Below the pieces are notes generated by a model. It saw nothing but the letters and a program-made list of their open reading frames with translations, made no database searches and was not told the origin of the DNA. The translations under genes and the position numbers were made by a program. Source: Georgenia satyanarayanai (GTDB lineage Bacteria; Actinomycetota; Actinomycetes; Actinomycetales; Actinomycetaceae). Taken from it: a DNA stretch of 64,000 bases. Location of the stretch: positions 27,500 to 91,499 of the forward strand of contig NZ_UETB01000016.1 in assembly GCF_900116375.1 (NCBI RefSeq). Direction: 5' to 3'. Below are positions 8,453-17,125 of the stretch, in pieces (position 1 is the first letter of the stretch; every line of letters starts with the position of its first letter).

Positions 8453-9996
8453 CGGGGGTCGTCGCCGACGAGCACGTCGCCGACGACGGCGGCCCCGACG
8501 ACGAGGGCGCCGTCCCGTGGCAGCGGCTCAGCCTGCGGATCGTCCCGGCCGCGCTCCTGCGCATGCTCGTGCGGCTCGTCCCTGCCGCCGTCGGCTGGTG
8601 GTTCTTCAACACCGACAACGACGCCGCCCGGTACACCGTCATCGCCCTCGCCGTCCTCGCGGTGCTCAACCCGCTGAACCAGGCGCTCAACTACCTCAAG
8701 GTCCGCTACCGGCTCACCGGGGAGGAGCTGCAGCACACGACCGGGCTGCTCGTGCGCCGCAGCAACCGCATCGCCCTGCACCGCATCCGCACCGTCGACA
8801 TCACCGCACCGCTGAGCAACCGCCTGTTCGGGCTGTCCGTGCTCCGGGTGGGCACGGGCGGCAACGCCTTCACCAGCGAGGGGACCGTGGCCCTCGACGG
8901 GCTGCCGCGCGCCACGGCGCTGCGGCTGCGCGCCGAGCTGCTGCGCCGCAGCGAGCAGGACGTCGCCTCCACCGTGGACCCGCGCATGGAGGGGGCCGGC
9001 GGCGAGGAGGTCCAGACGCTGCGCTGGGGCTGGGTCGTCTACCAGATGTTCGGTCTGTGGCTCGTCGCCGGGCCGATGTCCGTCATCGGCACCGTCTACG
9101 GCTTCGCCTCCCTGTTCGGCCGCGAGGAGTGGATCGGGGAGCAGGCGACGAGCGTGGTCGACCGGGTGCCGTGGGGCGCGTGGGCCGCGACCTCGCTCGT
9201 GCTCGTCGTCCTCCTCGGCCTCGGGGCGGGGGCGGTGACCTTCGCCGAGGCGTGGTGGGGCTACCGCCTCGTGCGCGAGCCCGGTGGCCGCTTCCTCGCC
9301 ACCCGCGGCCTGCTCACCACCCGCTCCTTCACCGCCGACCAGGAGCGGCTGCGCGGCGTCACCGTCTCCCGGCCGCTGCTCACCCGGCTGCTCGGCGGTG
9401 CCCGCCTCTCCCCGGTGATGACCGGCGTGAGCCTGGCGCAGATGATGAGCGAGAGCTCCTCGATGCTGCCCGCCACCACCCGTGACGTCGCCGTCCGCGT
9501 GGCCAACGTCCTGCTCGGTGCCAGGGTGCTGGACGACGCCGTCACCCCGGCGAGCGGACCGCTGCTCGCCCACCCGCCGGTCGCCCGCCGTCGGGCGGTC
9601 GTGCGGTGCCTGCTGGCGACGGCGGTGCTCGCGGCGGCGCTCGGTGCCGGCGTCGGGTGGGCCGGGTGGAGCGCGTGGCTGCTCCTCGTGCCCGCGGCGC
9701 TCGTCCCGGTCGCGGTGGCCGCGGGCCACGGGTACTACCGGGCGCTGGGCCACCGGCTGGACGGGGAGTACCTCTACCTCCAGCGCGGGTGGTTCAGCCG
9801 CCGGACCGACGCGATCCAGGTGCGCGGGATCAACGGGGCGCACGTCGCCCAGTCACCCGTCCAGCGGCTGCTCGGGCTGGCGACCCTGACGGTGACGACC
9901 GCCGCGGGGGAGCAGGGCTACGTCGGGGTGGACCTGGCGCTCGGTGACGCCGCGGCGCTCGCGGCCACGGTGACGGGCGAGCGGGTGGTGGCCTGA
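8449..9996 (+). CDS. PH domain-containing membrane protein (YdbT-like), three PH repeats
   Basis: 515-residue polytopic membrane protein with repeated bacterial PH domains alternating with membrane helix pairs. PH motifs are seen at LTGEELQHTTGLLVRRSNRI, EPGGRFLATRGLLTTRSFTA and LDGEYLYLQRGWFSRRTDAI, each with a following arginine-rich strand. Helix pairs lie at about residues 40-80, 205-265 and 385-430. ATG at 8449 overlaps the preceding PH gene's stop. No enzyme motif is seen. The pair is probably a stand-alone operon; a hairpin is not obvious directly after 9996. Confidence 0.82.
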   Translation: MTGVVADEHVADDGGPDDEGAVPWQRLSLRIVPAALLRMLVRLVPAAVGWWFFNTDNDAARYTVIALAVLAVLNPLNQALNYLKVRYRLTGEELQHTTGLLVRRSNRIALHRIRTVDITAPLSNRLFGLSVLRVGTGGNAFTSEGTVALDGLPRATALRLRAELLRRSEQDVASTVDPRMEGAGGEEVQTLRWGWVVYQMFGLWLVAGPMSVIGTVYGFASLFGREEWIGEQATSVVDRVPWGAWAATSLVLVVLLGLGAGAVTFAEAWWGYRLVREPGGRFLATRGLLTTRSFTADQERLRGVTVSRPLLTRLLGGARLSPVMTGVSLAQMMSESSSMLPATTRDVAVRVANVLLGARVLDDAVTPASGPLLAHPPVARRRAVVRCLLATAVLAAALGAGVGWAGWSAWLLLVPAALVPVAVAAGHGYYRALGHRLDGEYLYLQRGWFSRRTDAIQVRGINGAHVAQSPVQRLLGLATLTVTTAAGEQGYVGVDLALGDAAALAATVTGERVVA

Positions 9997-10062
9997 GCGG
10001 CCCTTCCCGTGACGGCCGCGCGGTGACACACTGCGGGCTCCGGGACCTCGAGGAGGAGAGCC

Positions 10063-10467
10063 ATGGCCCTGCGCTGGTACAGCGTCGTCGTCGACTGCCG
10101 GGACCCGCGGTCCCTCGCCGCCTGGTGGGCGCAGGTGCTCGGGTGGCACACCGTGTACGAGGCCGACGACGAGGTGGTCATCATCCCGCCGCACATGGTC
10201 GAGGACGGGTTCGCCGAGCGCGTCCCGGCACGTGAGCGCGGTCAGGGACTGGTCTTCGTCCCCGTGCCCGAGGGGAGGACTGTGAAGAACCGTCTCCACA
10301 TCGACCTCGCCCCCGAGGCCGACGACGACCAGGAGGCCGAGGTGCAGCGGCTGCTCGACGCCGGTGCCCGGCGCGTGGACGTGGGGCAGGGGCCGGACGT
10401 CTCGTGGGTCGTCCTCGCCGACCCGGAGGGCAACGAGTTCTGCGTCCTCAGCCCACGGGACCTCTAG
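10063..10467 (+). CDS. VOC (glyoxalase-like) family protein
   Basis: 134-residue single-domain member of the vicinal-oxygen-chelate superfamily. The first half begins LRWYSVVVDCRDPRSLAAWW with the typical paired betaalphabetabetabeta start, and the second half ends PEGNEFCVLSPRDL, a common C-terminal signature. The central RLHIDLAP holds the usual His of the metal site. Substrate is not predictable: members include glyoxalases, dioxygenases and drug-binding proteins. ATG at 10063 has GAGGAGAG upstream. It is monocistronic, and a nested hairpin follows. Confidence 0.82.
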   Translation: MALRWYSVVVDCRDPRSLAAWWAQVLGWHTVYEADDEVVIIPPHMVEDGFAERVPARERGQGLVFVPVPEGRTVKNRLHIDLAPEADDDQEAEVQRLLDAGARRVDVGQGPDVSWVVLADPEGNEFCVLSPRDL

Positions 10468-10472
10468 CGCGA

Positions 10473-10561
10473 GATCCCGCCACAACCCCGAGCCCGCAAG
10501 GGCGACACGCCGAGCTGTGACGTGAGCACACTGGCGTGTCGCCGGCGGTTGTGGCGGGATC
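10473..10561. terminator. Nested double inverted repeat between convergent genes
   Basis: Outer perfect 15-bp arms GATCCCGCCACAACC (10473-10487) and GGTTGTGGCGGGATC (10547-10561). Inner perfect 11-bp arms GGCGACACGCC (10501-10511) and GGCGTGTCGCC (10533-10543). It lies between convergent genes ending at 10467 and 10571, so it can end transcription from both sides. The two-tier structure is larger than a normal terminator and could be a palindromic mini-element. Confidence 0.65.
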
Positions 10562-10570
10562 CGCGGCGGG

Positions 10571-12685
10571 TCAGCCCACCGGCACCGCCTCGCGCACGAG
10601 GGCGAGCACCTGCGCCGCGGCGCGGTCTGCCCCCGCGATGAGCGGGGAGGGCACGCCCGGCGTCGCACCGATCGCCGAGCCGGGCTGGACGTCGCCGGCC
10701 GGGATGCCGATGACGACGACGCGCGGGTCGGGCCGGCCCGCGGCGTCGAGGAGGTGGAACTCCTCGGGCGTCACGTCCAGGGTGCGCGTCGCGGCCACCG
10801 TGCCGTCCGGGCCGGTGCGCGCGTGCAGGCGGGCCCGGCCGGAGTCGAGCAGCGAGCGCAGCAGCGGGTCGTCGGTGACGTCGGCGTGGCCCTTGGACAT
10901 GCGGGTCTCGACGAAGGCCCGCACCCGGTGCTCGCGCCCGATCACCTGGGTGCGGGCGACGAAGCGTCCGCGTTCCACGGTGACGGACAGCCCCTCGCCG
11001 AGGAGCTCGACGACGCCGGCCCGCACGAGGGCGAGCAGCTGGGCCGTGCGCTCGGGCGGCGGGCCGGACGCGAGCGCGAGGCCCAGCGTGCCGAACCAGC
11101 CGTTGACGTCGCGGACGGCCGACGCCGGGTGGATGGCCCCGGCGCGCACGAGCCCGGCGACCTGCCCGCGCAGCACCGCCATCGCGCGGTTGACCTCCGC
11201 GCGCGGGCTGGCGAGCGGCCGGGTGATCGACTCGTGCTCCGCGGCGACCCAGCGCTCGGTCCACGCCCGCCACGCCTCGGGCGAGGGGAGGCGGACGTCG
11301 GGCCGGTCGAGGCGCTCGACGTCGAGGTGGCGGGCGGGGTCGACGACGACGTCACGGACGAGGCCGTCGAGCTCGCTCACGTCCGCGGCGGCGAGGCGAG
11401 CGAGCAGGCCCGCGGGGAGCTCGCCGTCGTCGGCGGTGAGGGAGGGAACGGTGGCGGGGTGGTGCCGGACCAGGGTGGTGAGGTGGGCGACGACGAACTC
11501 GCGGGCGAGCTGGGGCCACACGTCGCGCGCGAAGTCCTGGTCGGGGACCGTCGCGGCCGCGGCGAACCACTCGGGGGTGGCGAGACGCGGCGTGTAGCGG
11601 GGCGGCAAGGCGCCGTACCAGGACTTCGATCGGTAGGGCAGGCCGCGACGCGAGCCGACGAGCAGGCGCGGCTCGCGTCCGGAGGGGAGGTAGGTGAGAT
11701 CGAAGGGGGAGTCGCCGGGGACGAAGCGGCCGCCGCGGCCGGCGGTGAGGACGGCGACGACGTCGAAGAAGTTCGCGCCGAGCCCGGCGACGACGACGTC
11801 CTGCCCGCCCGGCACGACGTCCCAGTCCCGCTCGGCCGGCATGCCCGGCTCGACGTAGACGAGCCCGTGGTCCTCCGCGGCCGCGACGCGCTCCTCGGTC
11901 TGCCGGGACCGCTCGGCCTGGACCATCCCCTGCGCGAGCACGACGGCGGCGGCGGAGAACGCCCGCCCGTCCGCGAGCCGCACGACGCGCCGACTCTCAC
12001 TCCCCGCCGACAGCGCCCCCTCTTCCGCCGACAGCTCACGTGTTGCGGGCGCCCCCTCTTCCGCCGACAGCTCAGCTGTTACTGGCTCGATGTCGACGAC
12101 GGTGCCCACCACTGCGGTCAGCTCCACACCACCGCGCGCGAGGATCGCCTCGAGCTGCTCGCGGAAGTACACGCCCTGCAGACGTCGGGTCGGGTAGGAC
12201 CAGGGCTGGACGGCCGCCGCCTCCTCGGCCACCCAGTCGGGGCGAGATCCTGCGCTCCAGCCGGCGGACGCGGGCGCCGTCGGGCGCGGGACGCCGGCGA
12301 CGACGTCGCGCGCCCACTGCACGAGGTCGGGCCCGGTCGTCACCGGTCCGGACATCGGGGTGGAGTCGTCGGGGTAGATGGTCGTGTGCGCGCTGTAGGT
12401 GTTGTTGAGGAGCTGCGGGCTCTGGTCGGTGCGCCAGGTCGCACCGGCACCGACCTCGAAGCGGTCGACGACGACGACGCGCACCGGCCGCTCGGGCGTC
12501 CCTCGGGCCGTGAGCCGTTCGACGACGGAGGCCGCGCGCGGACCCCCGCCGACGATGACGACGTCGGCGCTCAGGGCACCGTCAGTAACAACTGAGCTGT
12601 CGGCGAAAGTGGGGGCGCCCGTAACAACTGAGCTGTCGGCGGGGAGGGGGGTCGGGGGAAGGGGGGTCGGGGTGGGACGGGTCAT
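10571..12685 (-). CDS. FAD/NAD(P)-binding protein (NAD_binding_9 type) with repeat-derived insert
   Basis: 704-residue flavoprotein with a Rossmann dinucleotide site, SADVVIVGGGPRAASVVERL, near residues 40-60 and LAQGMVQAE further on. It resembles the FAD/NAD(P)-binding proteins often found with siderophore or sulfur uptake genes; reaction unknown, probably a reductase or monooxygenase acting on the imported compound. Last gene of the five-gene operon; ATG overlaps the ABC ATPase stop by 4 nt. Two segments are odd: the N-terminus (about residues 10-40) contains ADSSVVT twice, and residues about 200-230 contain ELSAEEGA twice. Both are translations of the dispersed GC-rich DNA repeat, which is therefore inserted in frame within the gene. 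Enzyme activity despite the insert is assumed. Confidence 0.75.
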   Translation of the reverse strand: MTRPTPTPLPPTPLPADSSVVTGAPTFADSSVVTDGALSADVVIVGGGPRAASVVERLTARGTPERPVRVVVVDRFEVGAGATWRTDQSPQLLNNTYSAHTTIYPDDSTPMSGPVTTGPDLVQWARDVVAGVPRPTAPASAGWSAGSRPDWVAEEAAAVQPWSYPTRRLQGVYFREQLEAILARGGVELTAVVGTVVDIEPVTAELSAEEGAPATRELSAEEGALSAGSESRRVVRLADGRAFSAAAVVLAQGMVQAERSRQTEERVAAAEDHGLVYVEPGMPAERDWDVVPGGQDVVVAGLGANFFDVVAVLTAGRGGRFVPGDSPFDLTYLPSGREPRLLVGSRRGLPYRSKSWYGALPPRYTPRLATPEWFAAAATVPDQDFARDVWPQLAREFVVAHLTTLVRHHPATVPSLTADDGELPAGLLARLAAADVSELDGLVRDVVVDPARHLDVERLDRPDVRLPSPEAWRAWTERWVAAEHESITRPLASPRAEVNRAMAVLRGQVAGLVRAGAIHPASAVRDVNGWFGTLGLALASGPPPERTAQLLALVRAGVVELLGEGLSVTVERGRFVARTQVIGREHRVRAFVETRMSKGHADVTDDPLLRSLLDSGRARLHARTGPDGTVAATRTLDVTPEEFHLLDAAGRPDPRVVVIGIPAGDVQPGSAIGATPGVPSPLIAGADRAAAQVLALVREAVPVG
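11995..12081 (-). repeat. Dispersed GC-rich repeat, copy C, inside the flavoprotein gene
   Basis: On the coding (minus) strand it reads two units of GAGCTGTCGGCGGAAGAGGG followed by a shorter GCTGTCGGCGGGGAG. It encodes the duplicated ELSAEEGA segment. Same core as copies A, B, D and E, but in the gene's own orientation. Confidence 0.75.
12586..12656 (+). repeat. Dispersed GC-rich repeat, copy B, at the flavoprotein N-terminus
   Basis: Two direct units, each beginning TAACAACTGAGCTGTCGGCG, the second continuing GGGAGGGGGG. They lie within the first codons of the minus-strand flavoprotein gene and encode the ADSSVVT duplication when read antisense. Confidence 0.75.
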
Positions 12686-13515
12686 GCGAGGGAGTCCTTC
12701 GCCAGGACGGGGCGGACCTGGGTCTGGCCGGCGTCGTGGAGGACCTCGACGGGCAGGCCGTAGACCTCACCGAGCAGCTCGGCGTCGTAGGCCTCCGGCG
12801 CGGGACCGTCCGCCACGAGACGGCCGCCGCTGAGGAGCACCACCTGCTGGCAGAAGGTCGCCGCGTGGTTGAGGTCGTGGATCGCGATGAGCGCCGCGAC
12901 CCCTTCCTCGCGTGCCACCTGCCGCACGATCTGCAGCGTCTCCACCTGGTAGCGAAGGTCCAGGGCGGAGGTCGGCTCGTCGAGGAGGAGCACCCGCGGC
13001 TGCTGCGCCAGGGCCCGGGCGATGAGCACGCGCTGGGCCTGCCCGCCGGACATGTCCGAGAGCCGCCGCTCGGCGAGCTCGGCCAGGCCGAGCCGCGCGA
13101 TCGCGTCCTCGACCACCGCGACGTCCTGCGCGCTCGGCCGCATGCCCATGTGCGGGGTGCGGCCCAGCGTCACGGCCTCACGGACGGTCAGCTCGAAGGG
13201 CACCTCGCTGGACTGCGGCACGTAGGCCACGACCTTGGCCCGCTCACGCGGCTTCATCGCCAGCAGGTCGCGGTCCCCGAGCCGCACCGCGCCCTGCCTG
13301 GTCCGCAGCACGCCGGCGAGGATCTTCGTCAGCGTCGACTTGCCCGAGCCGTTGGGCCCGAGCAGCGCGCACAGCGTGCCCGCCGCGACGTCGAGGTCGA
13401 TCCCGCGCAGCACCTGGTGCTTGCCGTAGGCGAACTCCACGTCACGGACGCTCAGCGCCGGGATCGGTGCCGTGGCCGCTCCCGCCGTCGTCGCCTGTTC
13501 CTGGACTGCAGTCAC
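12682..13515 (-). CDS. ABC transporter ATP-binding protein, FecE/FepC-type
   Basis: 277-residue ATPase of an iron-complex/cobalamin-type importer. Walker A GPNGSGKST, Q-loop YVPQSSEV, signature MSGGQAQRV, Walker [14 protein letters not shown], and switch His in AIHDLNHA are all present. The family usually powers uptake of siderophores, haem or B12. GTG at 13515 overlaps the permease stop by 4 nt, and its own stop overlaps the flavoprotein start. Together with the permease and lipoprotein upstream it forms a complete importer. The operon's Cys/Met leader suggests that the substrate may instead be sulfur-related; see the leader entry. Confidence 0.9.
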   Translation of the reverse strand: MTAVQEQATTAGAATAPIPALSVRDVEFAYGKHQVLRGIDLDVAAGTLCALLGPNGSGKSTLTKILAGVLRTRQGAVRLGDRDLLAMKPRERAKVVAYVPQSSEVPFELTVREAVTLGRTPHMGMRPSAQDVAVVEDAIARLGLAELAERRLSDMSGGQAQRVLIARALAQQPRVLLLDEPTSALDLRYQVETLQIVRQVAREEGVAALIAIHDLNHAATFCQQVVLLSGGRLVADGPAPEAYDAELLGEVYGLPVEVLHDAGQTQVRPVLAKDSLA

Positions 13516-14627
13516 TTCGAGGCCCTCCGCGTCATGATGAGGTAGATGAAGACGGGCGCGCCGAGCATCGCGACGACGATCCCCACGGGCACGACCGACG
13601 GCGCGACGACCGTGCGGCCGATGGTGTCCGCCGCGACGAGCAGCACGCCGCCCGACAGCGCCGACATCGGCAGCAGGTACTGGTGGTTGGCGCCGATGAT
13701 GAGCCGGGCGATGTGCGGCCCGACCAGCCCGACGAAGCCGATCACCCCGCACAGGGACACCGCGACGGACGCGAGCAGCACCGACACGAGGATGAGCCCC
13801 ACCCGGACCACGGTGACGTTGACGCCGAGGGAGCGGGCGGCGTCGTCGCCGGCGAAGGCGATGGCGTTCATGTCCTTGGCGAACCACAGGAGCAGCGGCA
13901 GGAGCACGACGACGACGGCGCCCATGACCCGCACCTCGGTCCACGACGCGTCGTTGACCGACCCGAGGGTCCAGCGGACGATCGCCTGCAGGGTGTTCTC
14001 GTTGGCCACGTACTGCAGGCCGGCGGTCAGCGCCTCGAAGAGCTGGGTGACGGCGATGCCGAGGAGCAGCAGCGTCGCGACGGCCATCTTGCGCGCGGAG
14101 GCGAGCCCGAGGACGAGCATCGTCACCAGGCCGGCGCAGGCGAGCGCGGAGAGGATGACGAGCGGGTTGGACGAGGCGACCCCACCGCCGCCCAGGAGGA
14201 TCGCCAGCGACGCGCCGAAGGCCGCCGCGGGGGAGACCCCGAGGGTGAAGGGGCTGACGAGCGGGTTGCGCAGCAGTCCCTGCATGACGGCGCCGGCCAC
14301 CGACAGCGCCGCGCCGGCGGCCAGCGCGAGCAGGGCGCGCGGCAGGCGCAGGTCGGCGACGATCGCGTAGGCCTGGGCGAAGTCCGGGTCGATCGTCCCG
14401 CCGGCCACGCGCAGCCACAGGATGCGCATGGCGTCGGCGAAGGTCACCCCCGAGGTCCCCACCGCCGTCGAGCCCGCGACGACGGCGACGGTCACCACCG
14501 CGGCGACGACGAGCACGAGCAGGCGGTGGTTGCCCAGCGCCCGCCGCAGCCCGCCGGGCTGGGACGCGGGCTGGACCGGGGCGGGTGCGGTGCGGGCGCC
14601 GGGGCGCGCGGGGGCGTCGGTGGTCAC
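13512..14627 (-). CDS. FecCD-type ABC transporter permease
   Basis: 371-residue permease with about nine to ten membrane helices, of the BtuC/FecCD family. Diagnostic stretches are LRLPRALLALAAGAALSVAG (after the first helix), MQGLLRNPLVSP, and GVIGFVGLVGPHIARLIIG near the C-terminal third, the coupling region for the ATPase. One permease gene is present, so it probably works as a homodimer. GTG start at 14627 overlaps the substrate-binding lipoprotein stop by 4 nt (GTGA). A longer upstream start would run into that gene and lacks a membrane-protein look. Confidence 0.9.
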   Translation of the reverse strand: MTTDAPARPGARTAPAPVQPASQPGGLRRALGNHRLLVLVVAAVVTVAVVAGSTAVGTSGVTFADAMRILWLRVAGGTIDPDFAQAYAIVADLRLPRALLALAAGAALSVAGAVMQGLLRNPLVSPFTLGVSPAAAFGASLAILLGGGGVASSNPLVILSALACAGLVTMLVLGLASARKMAVATLLLLGIAVTQLFEALTAGLQYVANENTLQAIVRWTLGSVNDASWTEVRVMGAVVVVLLPLLLWFAKDMNAIAFAGDDAARSLGVNVTVVRVGLILVSVLLASVAVSLCGVIGFVGLVGPHIARLIIGANHQYLLPMSALSGGVLLVAADTIGRTVVAPSVVPVGIVVAMLGAPVFIYLIMTRRASK

Positions 14628-15727
14628 TGCGTGCCGCCGACGCTGACGTAGGCGTCCTCGCCCGGGTAGTCGGTGACGCCCTGGAACTCGGTGGCCCAGC
14701 GCTCGAGGTAACCGGCCGGGTCGAGGTCGGCCGTCTCCTCCGGGTGCAGCCAGGTGGCGAGGTAGGCGGTGGCGATCGCCTTGGCCAGCCCCGACGTCGC
14801 CCACCCGTTCGTCACGTAGACCTCACCGTTCTCGACGGCGCTGATCCCGGACCAGCCCGGCCGTGCGGGGATGCCGGCGACGATCTCGTCGACCTGCTCG
14901 GCCGGGTACGGGTCGGCCGACGGCGGCATCTCGTGGACGACGACGGCCGGGTCGCGCTCGACGACGGCGGCCGGGTCGACCGTGATCTCGTGCTGGGCGT
15001 CACCGCCGGTGATGTCGCCGAAGACGTTGGTGCCGCCGGCGCCGGTGATGACCTGGTCGAAGCCCGAGCCGGGCAGCGCGGTGATGTAGGGCTGGTCGGT
15101 CTCCCAGTAGACCGGGACCGGCTCGAGGCCCGCGACGCTCTCCTCGACGGAGGTGACGATCTCGTCGTGGAAGTCCTTGACGGCCTGGGCGCCCTCGGGC
15201 TCCTCGAAGACCTCCCCGAGGATGCTGATCGTCTCCTCGAAGACGTCGACGTCCCAGGAGGTGACGACGACGACCGGGATGTCGAACTCCTCCAGCCGCT
15301 CCGAGGCCTCCTGCCAGGCGCCGTTGCGGGGGATGATCGCGACGTCCGGGTCGAGGGCGACGATCGCCTCGTAGTTGAGCTCGCCGATGCTCTCCCCGAC
15401 GACGTCCTCCTCGGTGAGCCCGAGGTAGGGCGCGCGCTGGACCGTGCCGCGGTCGACGCCGACGACGCGGTCGCCCGCGCCGATCGCCTCGACGAACTCG
15501 TTGTTGTAGGAGAGGGCGACGACGGCGCGGTCGACCGGGCCCTCGATCGTCACCTCCCGGTCCTGGTCGTCGACGACGGTGATCTCGCTCGCCCCGTCGG
15601 TGGTGGCGGCGTCGGAGGTCGCGCCGTCGTCGCCGTCGTCGCCGTCGGCGACCTCGACCTGGCCGCACGCCGCCAGCGTGAGGGCGGAGGCGGCGAGGAC
15701 GGCGGCGGTGCGGGTGGTGCGGGTCAT
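14624..15727 (-). CDS. ABC transporter substrate-binding lipoprotein (PeriBP_2, FepB-like)
   Basis: 367-residue exported lipoprotein. Signal peptide ends in the lipobox ALTLAACG with Cys at about residue 21, followed by an acidic linker (DGDDGDDGATSDAATTDG). The binding domain has the class III fold signature: VVALSYNNEFVEAIGAGDRV in the first lobe, GELNYEAIVALDPDVAII, a long helix linker, and VYVTNGWATSGLAKAIA near the end. Ligands of this fold are usually iron-siderophores, haem or B12. ATG at 15727 overlaps the upstream CMD gene's stop by 4 nt. The ligand is unknown, and operon context does not include siderophore biosynthesis. Confidence 0.88.
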   Translation of the reverse strand: MTRTTRTAAVLAASALTLAACGQVEVADGDDGDDGATSDAATTDGASEITVVDDQDREVTIEGPVDRAVVALSYNNEFVEAIGAGDRVVGVDRGTVQRAPYLGLTEEDVVGESIGELNYEAIVALDPDVAIIPRNGAWQEASERLEEFDIPVVVVTSWDVDVFEETISILGEVFEEPEGAQAVKDFHDEIVTSVEESVAGLEPVPVYWETDQPYITALPGSGFDQVITGAGGTNVFGDITGGDAQHEITVDPAAVVERDPAVVVHEMPPSADPYPAEQVDEIVAGIPARPGWSGISAVENGEVYVTNGWATSGLAKAIATAYLATWLHPEETADLDPAGYLERWATEFQGVTDYPGEDAYVSVGGTQ

Positions 15728-16971
15728 CGGGTCTCTCCGGTGGTGGGGTCGGTAACTGCGCTGTCGGCGGCAAGTGCGCTGTCGGCGGCAAGTGCGCTGT
15801 CGGCGGTAAGTGGGGTGTCGGCGGGGAGGTGGGGCTCGCCGAGGGTGAGCATGAGGCGGTTGGCCCACGAGAAGAAGGCGACCGAGGCGACGAGGTCGAC
15901 GAGCTCGACCGGCTCGAGGCCGAGCTCCCGCAGCCGCGTGACGTGCGCGGCGGTGGCGCGGGAGGGTGAGGCGGCCAGCGCGGCGGAGAGGTCGACGACC
16001 GCCGCCCAGCGCTCGTCCTGGCCGGCGCTCAGCGCGGTCAGGTCGGCCGGGGCCCACCCCGGTCCGCGGGGGACGTCGGCGGCGAGGAGGCGGTCGACGT
16101 CCTCGGGGCGCTTGCTCAGCTGCGCGGCCTTCCGGGCGTGGACGGAGGCGCAGAAGAGGCAGTCGTTGACCTTGCTCGTCACGGCGGCGGCGAGCTCGCG
16201 CTCGGCCCGCGGCAGTCCCACGCGGGTGAGGAAGACGGCGTGGTCGATCTGCGTGCGGGCGGCCAGCACGCCGGTCTCGCGGGCGAGGAGACGGAAGTAG
16301 GAGCCGTCGCTCTTGCCGGCGAAGGCGGCGCGGTGCTCGTCGGTCAGCTCCTCCGCGGGGATCGGCTCGACCCAGGGCAGCCAGCCGAGCAGCTCGCGGG
16401 TGTAGACGCGGGGCACGGGCAGCCCGTTCGGGGCGACGTCGGGGGCGTACTTCCCGCGCGCGGGCAGGTCTGCCGCCGGGGCGGGGGTGGCGCCATCGTC
16501 GTGGCCGGCGAGCAGTCGCAGCCCGGTGACGAGGCGGGCCTCGTAGGCGGTGACGGCGACGACCTGGGAGAGCAGGACGATGCCGTCCGCGTCGAGGCCG
16601 ACGGCGGTGAGCGCGGCGACGTCCTGCGGGGTGACGAGCGCGGGGGCGAGGGAGAGCAGGTCCGCGTGGCGCACGAGGGCGGCGACGGACTCGTCGGCCG
16701 TGGCGACGGTGAGGTCGACGGGGTCGTGCCGGTGGTGCTCCTGCGCCAGTCCCGGCGCGCCGTGCTGCTCGGCGACGCGCGCGGCCAGCGCCCGACGCAG
16801 CGCCGGGGACAGACGGCCGGGGTCGGTGAAGAGGTGGTCGTGGGCGCGCTGGGTGTGCTCGATGACCTCGGGCTTGGCGAGGCGTGCCTCGGCGGTGGCC
16901 GGGTCGAGCTCCGCGAGGACGCCGACGAGGTCCTCGCGGGCGGTGGGCGGGCGGTGGGCGGTGGCGGTCAT
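15724..16971 (-). CDS. CMD-domain/peroxidase-related fusion protein, first gene of the Cys-leader operon
   Basis: 415-residue protein with two carboxymuconolactone decarboxylase-like halves. The first (about residues 1-160) lacks the Cys pair. The second (about 165-385) contains CLFCASVHARKA near residue 270, the CxxC plus His signature of AhpD-like peroxidases. Both halves resemble families I recall from clusters with ABC importers and luciferase-like monooxygenases (the Avi_7170 and Avi_7169 types); here they are fused. Likely a redox or peroxidase step on the imported compound. ATG at 16971 has CTGGAG before it. The C-terminal tail after residue 385 (ADSALAADSAL and similar) is a translation of the dispersed DNA repeat and is probably non-essential. 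Regulation: see the leader peptide and promoter at 17126-17325. Confidence 0.8.
   Translation of the reverse strand: MTATAHRPPTAREDLVGVLAELDPATAEARLAKPEVIEHTQRAHDHLFTDPGRLSPALRRALAARVAEQHGAPGLAQEHHRHDPVDLTVATADESVAALVRHADLLSLAPALVTPQDVAALTAVGLDADGIVLLSQVVAVTAYEARLVTGLRLLAGHDDGATPAPAADLPARGKYAPDVAPNGLPVPRVYTRELLGWLPWVEPIPAEELTDEHRAAFAGKSDGSYFRLLARETGVLAARTQIDHAVFLTRVGLPRAERELAAAVTSKVNDCLFCASVHARKAAQLSKRPEDVDRLLAADVPRGPGWAPADLTALSAGQDERWAAVVDLSAALAASPSRATAAHVTRLRELGLEPVELVDLVASVAFFSWANRLMLTLGEPHLPADTPLTADSALAADSALAADSAVTDPTTGETR
15752..15830 (+). repeat. Dispersed GC-rich repeat, copy D, at the CMD gene 3' end
   Basis: Three direct units of TGCGCTGTCGGCGGCAAG (last one varied) and a fourth TGTCGGCGGGGAGG. 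The units lie within the last 30 codons of the minus-strand CMD gene and add an Ala/Asp/Ser-rich tail. Confidence 0.75.
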
Positions 16972-17125
16972 GGGTGCTCCAGGACTGGGTACGCGGCAGC
17001 GCCGCAGTGGTGAGGGTGAGCTCCCGCGTCCCGCGTGCGACGGCACGACGAGGAAGGGAGGTCAGCGCCGGGACGGCCGGCGGGGGTGGGCGGCGGCGGG
17101 CTCAGCGGCCCGCGGGATCAACGCC

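Noticed and set aside
16972..17125. Classical rho-independent attenuator between leader and CMD gene
   Set aside because: Only small GC hairpins are visible and no T-tract; the attenuation mechanism, if real, may be structural or Rho-based.
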